From JALOAF01 sp964501605 (GTDB taxonomy: Bacteria > Patescibacteriota > Gracilibacteria > Absconditabacterales > Absconditicoccaceae): DNA of 20,359 bases. The DNA is taken from NCBI GenBank assembly GCA_964501605.1, contig CAZCTB010000035.1:1-20359 (forward strand), written 5' to 3'. The notes under the pieces are model-generated. The model made no database searches. It saw only the letters and a list, made by a program, of their open reading frames with translations, and had not been told where the DNA came from. Both the position numbers and the translations under genes were made by a program. Below, piece after piece: positions 9,298-18,917 of this stretch. Every line of letters starts with the position of its first letter. Position 1 is the first letter of the stretch.

Positions 9298-9326
9298 GTA
9301 AGGAACGGTCGCGACCGTTCCCTACC
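9298..9326. repeat. Perfect 20-bp palindrome with GTAAGG/CCTACC ends
   Basis: GGAACGGTCGCGACCGTTCC (9302-9321) is a perfect palindrome flanked by GTAA and CTAC-like bases. It repeats the arm design of the hairpin 30 bases earlier with an unrelated stem sequence. The remaining spacer to 9446 holds no gene or other clear structure. Confidence 0.65.
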
Positions 9327-9446
9327 GAAGCGTTATTTAAATCATATATGTATAAAGAATAGCACAGCCCTGCTGTTATAACCATTTCCTATTAGACATA
9401 ATATATCGTTTACTCCGACTATATTTAAACTCGCAATGACCGAGAA

Positions 9447-12089
9447 CTACTTTATAACTAAATTAATTTTTCATTCTATAGTAGGTTTATCCAAATAAGA
9501 AACCTCAGCCTTTATTTGATATTCTCAAGGTGTATTATAAATTTGTGAGGTTTCTGTACACTCTCTACCCCCACATTCCAAAGTATTTTCGTTACCAAAA
9601 TCTCGAATTATTTTTTCTGGTAATCAATCTAAATCTAAAGACATATCGACTTTTTCTCAAATATTAGCAACTTGAGCAGGATGAGAATCTATATTTATAG
9701 ATAAAGCAACATTTGGTTTTTTTACTAGTACCATTGTTCACGAGCCTATAACTAATTCACGACCTTTCTTGGTTTTTATCGTAACTTTTGGAAAAAATTC
9801 TCAATTTTCATTTTCAAAATCATAATCGTATGTGTGCGATATGATTGATTGTGAAAGGTTTTCTTTGATTTCTCAATCTCCAAAATCCCGCGTAAAATAA
9901 ACTATCTCATCTTGTGGATCATTAATGGTAGTGGTAGATGCGTCAAATTTTACTTGGAAAGGTGAAATACCTATAGTATCTGGAGATACTAAAAGGTTTC
10001 AAACTATGTCATCTCTTTTTACTGACACCTTTATCTCTTGTTCTGTTTTGGCATCACGATTTGGGTCTTCTACTACTATTTTTATATTATAATCTTTGTT
10101 TTCATCTATAGTGATTTGAAAAACATCATCAGTAGAAACAACAGGAGAACCATCCACAAACAACTTTTTGGTTATGCTAGGAGAAGACGGTATAATATTT
10201 TTTATTTCCAACTTTAATATCGTTGGTATTTCTTTGAGTTGTATATCTCAAACATTTTCAATTTTTTCAAATTGTGGTATAGTTGGAGTCTTAGCATACA
10301 TATCATAAATTATTTGAAATTGCGATCATCAAATATTTATATTTTCACTTTCTGCAGTCCCCTGCTTTCATTCTTCTGTCACAAAAACCATTTGTATAGC
10401 ATATATTCCGTTACCTGGGAATGTATAATTTATACTTGGAGTCTTAGAAGTAATACTATCTATTTGTTTTGTAGTTTGTTTGTCTAGTATATTGAAAACA
10501 TACTCTGATATATCTGGTACAGTATCAAAAAATGAAGCAGAAATATTGTATTCAGTTTCGCTAATAGCTGTAGAGCTTATCTCTGCTACTGGTACATCTG
10601 ACTGCTCTACTCTTACTGGGAAAGTATATAAATACTCATTTAGTCACGGGAACCTAACATTTACACTATACAATTTTGCTCAAGTATATAAATGAGTATA
10701 TGTAGTCAAATCAGATTTGTCTGCTACACCATCTCCATCTGCATCCCAAATAATTTTATATTCTGGAAGCTGAAAATCTGTAAATACATCAGAAGCATCA
10801 TATGTAACTTTTATTGGGTTTTTACCCACAATTAACTCATTTTTTGAAAAGTCTAAACTTCATTGGTTTGTTCTGATTTCTATTTGAGATCTAATAGGCA
10901 ACTGTCATGCAGGTATATCTTTAGTCAACTGTTCTGATGTATTATTGTCTAGATAAGAAACGACTAATTTTAGTGGATATTCTCATTTGGATTGGTACAT
11001 ACATGCTCATTTAAATCCAGCACTTTGCATATCCATAGTCAAAGATTGTCAATTACCACAATCCAAAGAAACATTTTGTATGGTAACCGCTCACAACTGA
11101 GGAACTATTTGTTTATTGAAAATATCAGCATTTAAACTGTAAAACATATTTACAGGAGCTATAGCCACCAAACTTGATTCTCCATTTAAATAAGCCGTAT
11201 TATCTTTAAGTTGAATATAAGGTTTCAATAATTTATTAGAATCTACAAAATCATCTACACTAATGTTTCTCAAAGTATCAAGAATCCTTGCTCATCAAAT
11301 CAATGTACCAACCAATAAAATAAAACCAAATATTATTCACATCACATATCCAATTTTTCTTTTATTTTTGGATGTAGTAAGTCTATAAAAATTTACTATC
11401 AAAAGACCCAATGATGCAAAAAACAACAAGCCAAAAAATACTGTAGCAAAAGTCTGGAGCAATTGTGTAGCAGTACCTGGGTCTATACCCACACTACTCA
11501 GCTGATTTGGATTTTGTATCAAGTAATAAAAAACTGCAGCCAATCATCATATCAAAAATATAAATATAATACTACATCATATAGCAATTCATTTAAATGA
11601 AAACTTTTTACGTTTTTTTTGTTCTTTGACTACTACGTCCTTGTTTACATGTACCTCTTTTTGTCATGAGATATCTGTAGCCAACATTGCCAAAGTTTGT
11701 TTGTTTTGAGTATACAAATTACTCAGTTTTTGCATCTGATCACCAACTTGTTGTTTTTGTTCTACTGTAAGTTTCTGATTTTGATACAAATCTTTAAGTT
11801 CTTTATATTTTGTCTGTATTTGCTGTTGTTGTCAATTTAATTTTTTTATTTGATCAGCAATCGTTGGTACAGCATTGTTACTCCCACTACCCGATGGATT
11901 TCCCTCCCCCGAGGGAGGTATTTGATTTGGCATATTTTGTCATTGTGGTGCATTTACATTAATCTGTTCGTTGTTTGTATTGTTGGGATTTGAATTATTA
12001 TTCGGGTTTGAATTATTATTCAAATTTGGATTATTATTTGAATTTGGTGTGTTATTTACATTTCAAGTAGTATAAAACGGATCAGTCAT
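9447..12089 (-). CDS. Large membrane-anchored surface protein with PKD-like domains
   Basis: This 880-aa protein starts with an Asn/Pro/Gly-rich low-complexity stretch (about residues 8-75), then a Gln/Lys-rich coiled-coil-like segment (about 85-140) and three membrane helices (about 164-188, 214-235, 247-270). A long, probably extracellular beta-rich region fills the rest. Visible there are a Ca-binding-loop-like DADGDGVAD near residue 447 and a PKD signature, RDFGDGEIKENLSQSIISHTY, near 725-745. Further modules of similar style (SPSITKKLFVDGSPV; GREYPL-like and RDFGNENTLECGG near the end) suggest several Ig-fold units. TGA codons are read as Gly throughout; the gene ends at TAG 9449-9447. 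PKD domains usually mediate contacts at the cell surface. It follows the HepT gene by 42 bases on the same strand. Confidence 0.8.
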
Positions 12090-12131
12090 ATTATGTTTTT
12101 GTTATATATTAAATATAATGTTATAATTTTT

Positions 12132-12524
12132 TTATATGTTTTTTTCTAAATCACTTATAAGTCATATTATTATGTTATAATTGTTTTTAATAATATCAAA
12201 AGATTCTTTGGCTAAATATTGACTATACATATGTGACATAGAATTTCTAATATCTAAGAAACTGTAAAATATCTCCAAATCTTCTATAAAACCCAAGCTG
12301 TATATTTCTTTGAAAACATCTTTGGGACTTGTGATCAATTTGACTCATTTGTATAGTAAAAATACCTTACAAGTTTTTCGCAAAAGCTCTATATTATATT
12401 CAAATCTCTGCAAAACTCAGTCAATTTCTAAATCCGACAATCTCTCTTTGGTTAATGCATTATTTAATGTATCATAAGCCTTCTTAGACAATTTTATCTG
12501 ATTTTTAACTCTTTCTAATTCCAT
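12132..12524 (-). CDS. HEPN-domain protein, HI0074/HepT family (toxin of an MNT-HEPN pair)
   Basis: This 130-aa all-helical protein matches the HI0074 (nucleotidyltransferase substrate-binding) and HepT families: DGVLQRFEYNIELLRKTCK in the middle and the HEPN signature R93-N-S-M-S-H98-M-Y100, that is Rx4HxY. In studied pairs HEPN proteins of this type are RNases held in check by AMP added by the MNT partner at the Tyr of this motif. Three TGA codons are read as Gly. The start overlaps the end of the MNT gene by 10 bases, so the two are translated as a unit. Whether this pair acts as a toxin-antitoxin or a non-toxic HI0073/HI0074-like complex cannot be told from sequence. Confidence 0.88.
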
Positions 12525-12799
12525 TTTATTGTATCTTTTAATGCTAAATCTTTGAAAACCTTGTCTTCAACTCTACCAAAATCAACAAAATCTACTAAAA
12601 AAGGTAAATCATTTAGTTCTCTTTTTATTTTAAGAAAAGTTGTATAAGGAATTTTTGACTTTCATAAGATTCATATATCATAATCTGAAATTTTTTGATA
12701 TGATCAAGTAGCACGACTTCAAAACAAAAAAACTGTATAATCCGAAAAGTTGTTAAGATTTTTTTTGATAATATTTAATATATGTTTTTTTGGATCCAT
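12515..12799 (-). CDS. Minimal nucleotidyltransferase (MntA-type antitoxin)
   Basis: The 94-aa product is a minimal nucleotidyltransferase. The motif G27-S28-(10 residues)-D39-Y-D41 is the exact GSx10DxD catalytic pattern, and a further Asp in LVDFVDF (D70 or D73) supplies the third metal ligand. MntA-type enzymes transfer AMP to the partner HEPN toxin and neutralise it. Four TGA codons are read as Gly, including G27 of the GS motif and the Gly of RATG; a standard code would stop the protein at residue 26, before the active site. It precedes and overlaps the HEPN gene, the usual arrangement for these pairs. Confidence 0.9.
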
Positions 12800-12904
12800 A
12801 AATAATATTAAGATTAAAAAATCTCTTACATTTAAAATAAATATTTTTCTATTGAATGCAAGTATAATAGCTTAGAAGGATAATTTTTTTTGTCTTCCTT
12901 TGTT

Positions 12905-13130
12905 GGTGTTTTTACCCCCTTTACGAAAGGGGCCTGCCTGTGGGCAGACAGGGTTGGGGGATTCTCTTTCTTATATTTTTCAAACCCCCTTATTCCCCCT
13001 TCATAAGGGGGATACAACCCCTTTAGGAATGGGATGTATTACCCTACTTTACTTTATAATGAGGGAGAGGGGGTTGAGGTGATTTTACTGTTTTTTAACC
13101 CCCTATGTCCCCCTCCCAAGGGGGATAAAA
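12905..13130. repeat. C/G-rich palindromic repeat array, upstream of the 13285 gene
   Basis: At least three units of the form AACCCCCTTnnTCCCCC(T)...AGGGGGAT occur (about 12909-12963, 12981-13014, 13095-13126). The first carries an insert CCTGCCTGTGGGCAGACAGG that is itself a hairpin. The stretch is far richer in G+C than its surroundings. It codes for nothing convincing; ORFs across it are artefacts of the repeats. The 12800-12904 part is plain AT-rich spacer that must carry the MNT promoter. Confidence 0.75.
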
Positions 13131-13140
13131 AAGTAGTCAA

Positions 13141-13203
13141 AAATTTACAGATTCTTCTTAGAAAATGCGTCTGAGTATTTTCCATTGAAGAATGAGTAAA
13201 TTT
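13141..13203 (+). promoter_or_regulatory. Large imperfect hairpin upstream of promoter, cassette copy A
   Basis: Nested pairs AAATTTAC/GTAAATTT, ATTCTTC/GAAGAAT and GAAAAT/ATTTTC enclose the loop GCGTCTGAGT. The hairpin ends 14 bases before the -35 box, so it is not in the transcript from that promoter. It could be an operator, an insulator or a recombination site. Copy B is at 16103-16165 and a diverged third copy at 16033-16092. Confidence 0.65.
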
Positions 13204-13217
13204 TTATGTATGAAAAT

Positions 13218-13245
13218 TTGACAGGAAAAATTTTTCGATTATAAT
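13218..13245 (+). promoter_or_regulatory. Strong sigma70-type promoter of the 13285 gene
   Basis: TTGACA (13218-13223) and TATAAT (13240-13245), both perfect consensus, are 16 bases apart. The start site would lie about 33 bases before ATG 13285. The -35 box and its 5' flank are identical in cassette copy B. Confidence 0.8.
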
Positions 13246-13284
13246 TGAAGGTGAGGAAATTTTTAAATCTATTGAAAGAAAAAA

Positions 13285-15423
13285 ATGAAACACTTAAAAA
13301 ACACAAAGTACTTTATCATGTTTTTATCGGGAATACTATTCTCAGCTTTGACGGTATTCGCCGCCACAGTGACTGTTAATACTGATATTACACAAGATGC
13401 TGTACAATACTTACAAAACCTTATATTAACAGATAATAGTGGTACAACTTGAATAGTTTTGAATGGTACAGAAAAGAAAATAATGTCTAATATTATATGT
13501 GATACAAACTGAGATAATTGTAAATCAATAAGTGAATTAATTACGGGAGTTGAATTAAATGATTATCTTACTTGATCCGCACTAGATGGTTATTTGAGTG
13601 GTACAGATAGCTTTTTGACATGAACCGATGGTAAATGGTGTATTATGTCTGGATCTCAAATAGAATGTTTTGAAAATGAACCGACATGATCTACTTCTGT
13701 AGAAGGATTAAGTTGAGATTATTACCCATTATCTTGAAACTCTATAAGTAATCCTATAGAATGAGATTTGTTTATGTGAGATAGCACAGGTAGTTATAAT
13801 ATAGAGGTATGAACTATACCACTTAATTTTGGTGCTATGATTGATGTCTTTTGACCTATAATTACTCCGAACGCTTATGTACCTTGATTATGAGCTTTCC
13901 AAGCACTTATAACAAAAGGTACAAACTTTTTTTTATGAGCTAGTTGAGAAAATAATAATATATATTTAGGTAATTCTGATTGAACTTTTACAACACAATT
14001 TTGACAAAGATATGATAAACCTAAGTTTAGTATATCTATAACTTCTTGAGCTATAAATAGTCCTGTTGCTAGCTGGGTTTTTGATTCAGATTGAACATTA
14101 CAAGCAGGAGATGATATAAGTCCTTATATAGCAGATGATGGAGATTTTATTACAAAGAAATATTTTGATGATAATTGAGATAGGGCTATAGAATATGATT
14201 GAACAGAGACTTGGGATAATTTCTATAACAACAATAATTTAGATACAATACCTACTATAGTTTTGTTGAGTAATGACTTAGAAATTTATGATGAATATGA
14301 TGTTAGTAATATAAGATTTGTTGGTGTGTGATGAAACAAACAAATGTATTTAGGAGAAGCAGCTAATCTTATCTGATGAACCATATATTTAGATAATATT
14401 GATGTTGTAAATCAATCTGAAAACTCAATAATAACTAATTGAAGAGTATATATGTATTGAGATAGTGCATTTGAAGGTTGTATAAACTTCCCAATAATTA
14501 GTTTAGATGGCGAAAATCAAGTGTCTGTATATTTGAACGATAGTTCTACTATTGGAAATAGTACAGTAGAAATTTTAGATTCGTTAGCTAGATTAGATAT
14601 TATAGCTTTATGAGAAGATATACTTGTTAGAGAAGATATGATAAACACTATGATTGCTTGAACTATAGATTTATATTATAATAAAGATGCTGTTTATAAT
14701 AATTGAATAACAAGAATAAATCCAGATGCTTGATGAGATATAAATTATATAAATTTAACAAATAAAGTATCTGAATATAGTACTGACACTACATTAAATG
14801 ATTGAGATAGACAAGTATTAGCAGATACTACTGCTTGAGATGTGCAATTAATATTACCACCATTAGAGATTTGGGCAGGAGATTACATAAGTATCCATCA
14901 TAAAAACTGAACGAATAGTTTGACTGTAAAGTGAGAAATATGAGACAGTATAAATGGTAGTGCTTCTTATAGTATGGACTCTATTTATGATAGTTCTACA
15001 TTTTTCTCTGACCCTGATAGTTGAGACATATATGTAGTAAGTGATTATAGTAACGATTATATCACTACTGAAACAGATCCTATATTTATGGCTAATAGTG
15101 GAGATTATATACCACGAACAGCAGTTGATACTGGTTGGAATAATATATGAAGTGATGTTATTATACCTAGCGAGAAAACTGTATGGGGGTTAGTAAGTTG
15201 ACTTACTACAAACTATATTCCTTATTGGAGTTGAAATAGATTTTATAATACACCAATATCAGTAACTTGAACAGATATTAAATTAAATTCTTGATCTAAC
15301 CAAATATTTACTAATCCTACTACAACTGGACTAGATTTCAGATTTGCTTGGAGTGGTGGACTTATGGAAGCACAATACTTTACTGGTTGAGCTTGGACTA
15401 CTGCTAGTATCTTTACTCTTTAA
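13285..15423 (+). CDS. Secreted surface protein of unknown fold
   Basis: This 712-aa protein has a clear signal peptide (residues 1-28, KNTKYFIMFLSGILFSALTVFA, cleavage likely after VFA or FAA). The mature part is rich in Gly, Asn, Asp, Ser and Tyr, with no membrane segment or lipobox. Short motifs such as GxxLxGYLSGTDSFL and the tail FAWSGGLMEAQYF suggest beta structure and resemble phage-fibre or adhesin sequences, but I recognise no domain. I count 44 TGA against 29 GGN glycine codons. Read by the standard code no ORF of any length survives, so the gene is invisible. A perfect-consensus promoter precedes it and a hairpin terminator follows, so it is transcribed alone and probably highly. 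Confidence 0.85.
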
Positions 15424-15447
15424 TATTAAAAAATTATCAAAATATTA

Positions 15448-15484
15448 AAACCCTTATTTAAAACAACATAATAAGGGTTTTTTT
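15448..15484 (+). terminator. Intrinsic terminator of the 13285 gene
   Basis: AAACCCTTATT (15448-15458) pairs perfectly with AATAAGGGTTT (15470-15480) and is followed by a run of T. It lies 25 bases after the stop codon. Confidence 0.88.
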
Positions 15485-15547
15485 AGATTTAAAATTTTCT
15501 AATTATTTTTTCAATTAATCAATTAATATATTACTGTTATCTTCAAT

Positions 15548-15566
15548 CTAACAAAATGTTTGTTAG
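15548..15566. repeat. Perfect short hairpin in spacer
   Basis: CTAACAAA and TTTGTTAG pair perfectly around a 3-base loop. No T-run follows. It could be an operator-type site or chance in AT-rich DNA. Apart from this, 15485-15649 shows nothing recognisable. Confidence 0.4.
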
Positions 15567-15649
15567 GATAATAAAAGGATAGTCTACTCTCTTTATTTTT
15601 TATCATACAAAACTATGAAGAGATGGTGTTGGAAAAATTTGTTATTTTT

Positions 15650-16018
15650 GCCCCCTTTAATCTCCCTCCAAGGGGAATAATTTGAATTTTTTCCAAATCC
15701 CTCTCTATCTCTCCCTTTGTGTGTTTTCAAATCTCCCCCTAACCCCCTCTTTCTATCAAAGAGGGGGGAAGTTTGATGTTAATTTGCCCCCTTGATAAAG
15801 GGGGATAGGGGGATTTATCAAATACAGCTCGGGGAATTTGTGAATATAGATAGAAAATTTTCTATTCTGTTTTTTTAACCCCCTTCGTCCCCCTTTGTAA
15901 GGGGGATGGTATCGAATCCCCTTCACTTCCCCCCTGATAGAGGGGACTATAAACAAACCCCCTTTATCCCCCTCCCAAGGGGGATGGTTTGATGTGATTT
16001 CCCCTCCCAATGGGGATA
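15650..16018. repeat. C/G-rich palindromic repeat array, upstream of the 16252 gene
   Basis: Six or more units of CCCCCTTnnTCCCCCT...AGGGGGAT type occur in both complete and degraded forms, for example at about 15787-15815, 15878-15908 and 15956-15986. The last unit and its flank (CCCTCCCAAnGGGGATAAAAAA followed by GTAnTCAAAAATTT) match the end of the 12905-13130 array, so the array belongs to the same duplicated cassette. No gene is present; the ORF on the minus strand here is a translation of repeats. Confidence 0.75.
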
Positions 16019-16032
16019 AAAAAAGTAATCAA

Positions 16033-16092
16033 AAATTTGTACATCATCCTTGAAAAATATTTTTTAATTTTCATTGAATGATGGATAAATTT
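16033..16092 (+). repeat. Diverged third copy of the cassette hairpin
   Basis: AAATTTGT...CATCAT..TTGAAAAAT...ATTTTCATTGA..ATGATGG..ATAAATTT keeps the nested-stem design of copies A and B and the same flank (AAATTTTCATGTGTGAAAATTTG), but it has lost the -35 box. It sits in tandem immediately upstream of copy B. Confidence 0.55.
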
Positions 16093-16102
16093 TCATGTGT
16101 GA

Positions 16103-16165
16103 AAATTTGCAGATTCTTCTTGGAAAATGCGTCTGAGTGTTTTCCATTGAAGAATGGGTAAATTT
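16103..16165 (+). promoter_or_regulatory. Large imperfect hairpin upstream of promoter, cassette copy B
   Basis: The stems AAATTTGC/GTAAATTT, ATTCTTC/GAAGAAT and GAAAAT/GTTTTC enclose the same loop GCGTCTGAGT as copy A. The stem differences from copy A (A to G at 16109; A to G at 16139) turn pairs into G-T, so folding is preserved. Confidence 0.65.
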
Positions 16166-16179
16166 TTATGTATGAAAAT

Positions 16180-16208
16180 TTGACAGGAGATAGTTTTTCG
16201 AGTATAAT
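16180..16208 (+). promoter_or_regulatory. Strong sigma70-type promoter of the 16252-18918 operon
   Basis: TTGACA (16180-16185) and TATAAT (16203-16208) are 17 bases apart, preceded by a long block (about 16158-16187) identical to that before the 13285 gene. The transcript would begin roughly 37 bases before ATG 16252. Confidence 0.8.
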
Positions 16209-16251
16209 TAGATGTGGAAATTATGAAAAATTTAAAAAATAAAAATTAAAG

Positions 16252-18915
16252 ATGAAAATTTTCAAAAAAACAAAGTACCTTTCTATGCTACTATTTTGAA
16301 TAGTATTTTTGGCAATTACAGTATTTGCAAATACAATATTTGAAATAGATGAAGCATTCTTTACTAATACTGGAATTAGTAGCTGAGACTACTCTCCTCT
16401 ACATTTTAATTATGGAGGAAATAATTTTGATGGAATTATGTTTTGGTGAACTGGAAGCAGCAACACTGGTACACTAGAATTGAGTGGAACAACCATAGAA
16501 TGTAACAAACAATTGGAATGACTTTATATAAATACTGCTAGATGAAATAGAGTTTGGCCATTGGATGAAGCAACACTACTAGAATTGAGCTGATCTACTA
16601 CTCTATCATGATATGAAAGTTTGACTATGACAGGATGATTTTTTACTCAATGTACTGGAGTATGAATAAGCGGTGATGGAATATTTGGATACGTAGAACA
16701 TGAATATGAAGGTAATACTTACAATCTTTGGGCTTGAGTAGAATATGATTTATCAGCCTGAACAGCTACATGAATTTTTAATAATACATTAACTTTTATA
16801 ACTGGAGCAAACAATACTGCTAGTGGTTATTTATTTGATACTTATGGTGGTATAGCTAGTGTTTATTCAAATCAAGAACTTTTTGGAGATATTAATTTTA
16901 CATGATCTGAAGTTGTTTGGTCTGGAGATATGTCAAGCTATGTAACTACAGAAACATGAATACAAGTAAGACTATATGCAAATCAAAATAGTGAATTTGA
17001 GATATCTGGAGATGTGTTGAACACAACAACATGAACAATCACTGCATCTACCTTTTTAGATGAAGGTATAATACTTACTAGTAACACATGAAACAAAGAA
17101 ATTATATTTACGGTAAATACTGGATGAAACAATTTTGTAGATACAATATCTGTAATTCTTTTGGAAAGTGGAAGTACTTCGACTCCTCCAACTACTGACA
17201 CTACTCCCCCAACAGTAACCCTACAGTCTCCAAGTAATGGAGCTACAATATCAGTTAATAATGTGACTTTACAATGGACTTGATCTGATGATGTCGCAAT
17301 AGATGATTATGACTTATATTTAAGTTGAAATAGTACCACAATGTCTTGGAATGATATTTCATGAAACTCACAGATAGTCAACCCACTATCAAATAACACA
17401 TATGAATGGCGAGTAGTTGCTACTGATACTAGTGGAAACACATGACAAAGTAGTACACGATCATTTATTATTTCTGGATCCGCTGCTACACCTACATTAT
17501 TAAATCCAACTAATTGAGCAAATATTGATTTGTGAAATCTTGAATTATCTTGGACTGGAGTATCGGCTAGTGGTTACACTTGGCAAATAGCTAGTGATAG
17601 TTCTTTTGCTAATTTAGTAGCTACTGGAGAAACTGATAGTACTTCTATTGACCCTGTACATAATGAAGACTTTATGACTTGAACTTTCTACTGGAGAGTA
17701 ATAGATGATGAAACTACATGAGTTTCAGATCATAGAGCTGTAAATATTGTAGAACCTAGTGAATGATTAGATCTAGAAGTAGATGAATTTGATTTTGATG
17801 AAATAGATGATGCTGAAATATGAGAATTTTATCAATCAAATGAAATCACTATAGATGGAATAACAAACAATGTTTATATACCTATAGAATTGGAAGATAG
17901 TATATGAGCATTGTTTATCAATGATATAATGGTTGGTAGTAACTGACTAGTAAAAAAATGAGACAATGTATATATAGAATTGATTTCTAGCAACGATTAT
18001 GATGATAGAAGTCAAACAATTTTGATAGTATGAGAATGAGATGATCAATTTGATGCTAGATTTAGGATATATACAATGGATAATGATGGTGGAAATCATT
18101 ATCAAGACTGAGAATTTTATTTAAGTTATACTCTAAGGCTTCAAGCTATAATGCTCTTGGATAGTTTAGTAAGTATGTACTGAGACAATACAGAAAGACT
18201 TGAGCAATTTTTGACTACATTTCAAGCTATATTACAAGATAAATCTGATTTATTGGATAGTGAAATAGATAATGCAGATAGTGATAATGAACTAGAGTTG
18301 TTGAGATGACAAAAAGCTAGTGTAGATTATTTATATAGTATAATTGATGACTATCTAAGAGACATGTCTCATGATTCTTCTACAAGAGTTTATATAGCAC
18401 CAAATGGTAAACAATATACTGTATATTTTGATGAAAATAGGTTTGCTTATACATCACCAGATTTTATGTATCCAAAGTACTTCCCTACTTGGGAAAGATT
18501 TACATATCATATAGATATAAACAATCCTGGATCTTATAGTGGTAGCAACTATCATTCTAGTACAAATGGAATTGGAGAAATAGTAACAGCACCAAACAAC
18601 AAAACATACCAACTATATCAAAGCAATGGAAAATGGACTTCAGATGATTTTAGTTACAAAAGATATTTTGATACCAAAGAACAAACAATAGATTATATCT
18701 TTGCAAACAATCCTTGAAATACTCGAGATCACAGGATAGATACAAACTTTGATCCTGTTTCTTTTGTGGCTCAAAATGGGAAAAGATATAGTATATTCAA
18801 AACTAGTTCAAATGGTAATAATCCAAACAAATATTCATCTTTTAGTTTTGTAACACCAAAATATTTTGGAAGCTTACAAGCAGTAAAAGATCATATAGTT
18901 ATTTATAATAGATAA
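16252..18915 (+). CDS. Secreted surface protein with FN3-like domains and triple C-terminal repeat
   Basis: This 887-aa protein has a signal peptide (residues 1-25, KKTKYLSMLLFGIVFLAITVFA) closely related to that of the 13285 product. Then come a beta-rich N-terminal region (to about 300), a Thr/Pro linker, and two fibronectin-III/Ig-like modules (about 319-405, PPTVTLQSPSNGATI...YEWRVVATDTSGN; about 413-500, LNPTNGANI...FYWRVIDDE). An acidic stretch (about 504-526), a further beta domain and a helical segment (about 640-705) follow. Last are three copies of a roughly 50-aa repeat (712-760, 775-822, 834-887) with consensus A-x-N-x-K-x-Y ... F-x(4)-YF ... I. I count 36 TGA codons. FN3-like tandem modules are common in adhesins and exported enzymes; no catalytic domain is visible. 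It runs into the beta-helix gene after two bases. Confidence 0.88.
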
Positions 18916-18917
18916 AA

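Noticed and set aside
9328..9446. Possible tRNA or small RNA in the gatC-PKD gene spacer
   Set aside because: No cloverleaf, T-loop GTTCRA motif or terminator is visible; only short palindromes earlier in the spacer.
12832..13082. Overlapping ORFs on both strands, with products such as MYPPYEGGIRG
   Set aside because: They are translations of the C/G-rich palindromic repeats, with no start signal or protein-like composition.
15756..16010. 84-aa minus-strand ORF
   Set aside because: Same repeat-derived artefact; the sequence is a chain of CCCCCT/AGGGGG units.
12905..16018. Possible CRISPR arrays in the C-rich stretches
   Set aside because: Units vary in length and sequence, are self-complementary throughout, have no regular unique spacers, and no cas gene is near.
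16983..17201. 72-aa minus-strand ORF
   Set aside because: It is antisense to the FN3-like gene, with no start signals or recognisable content.
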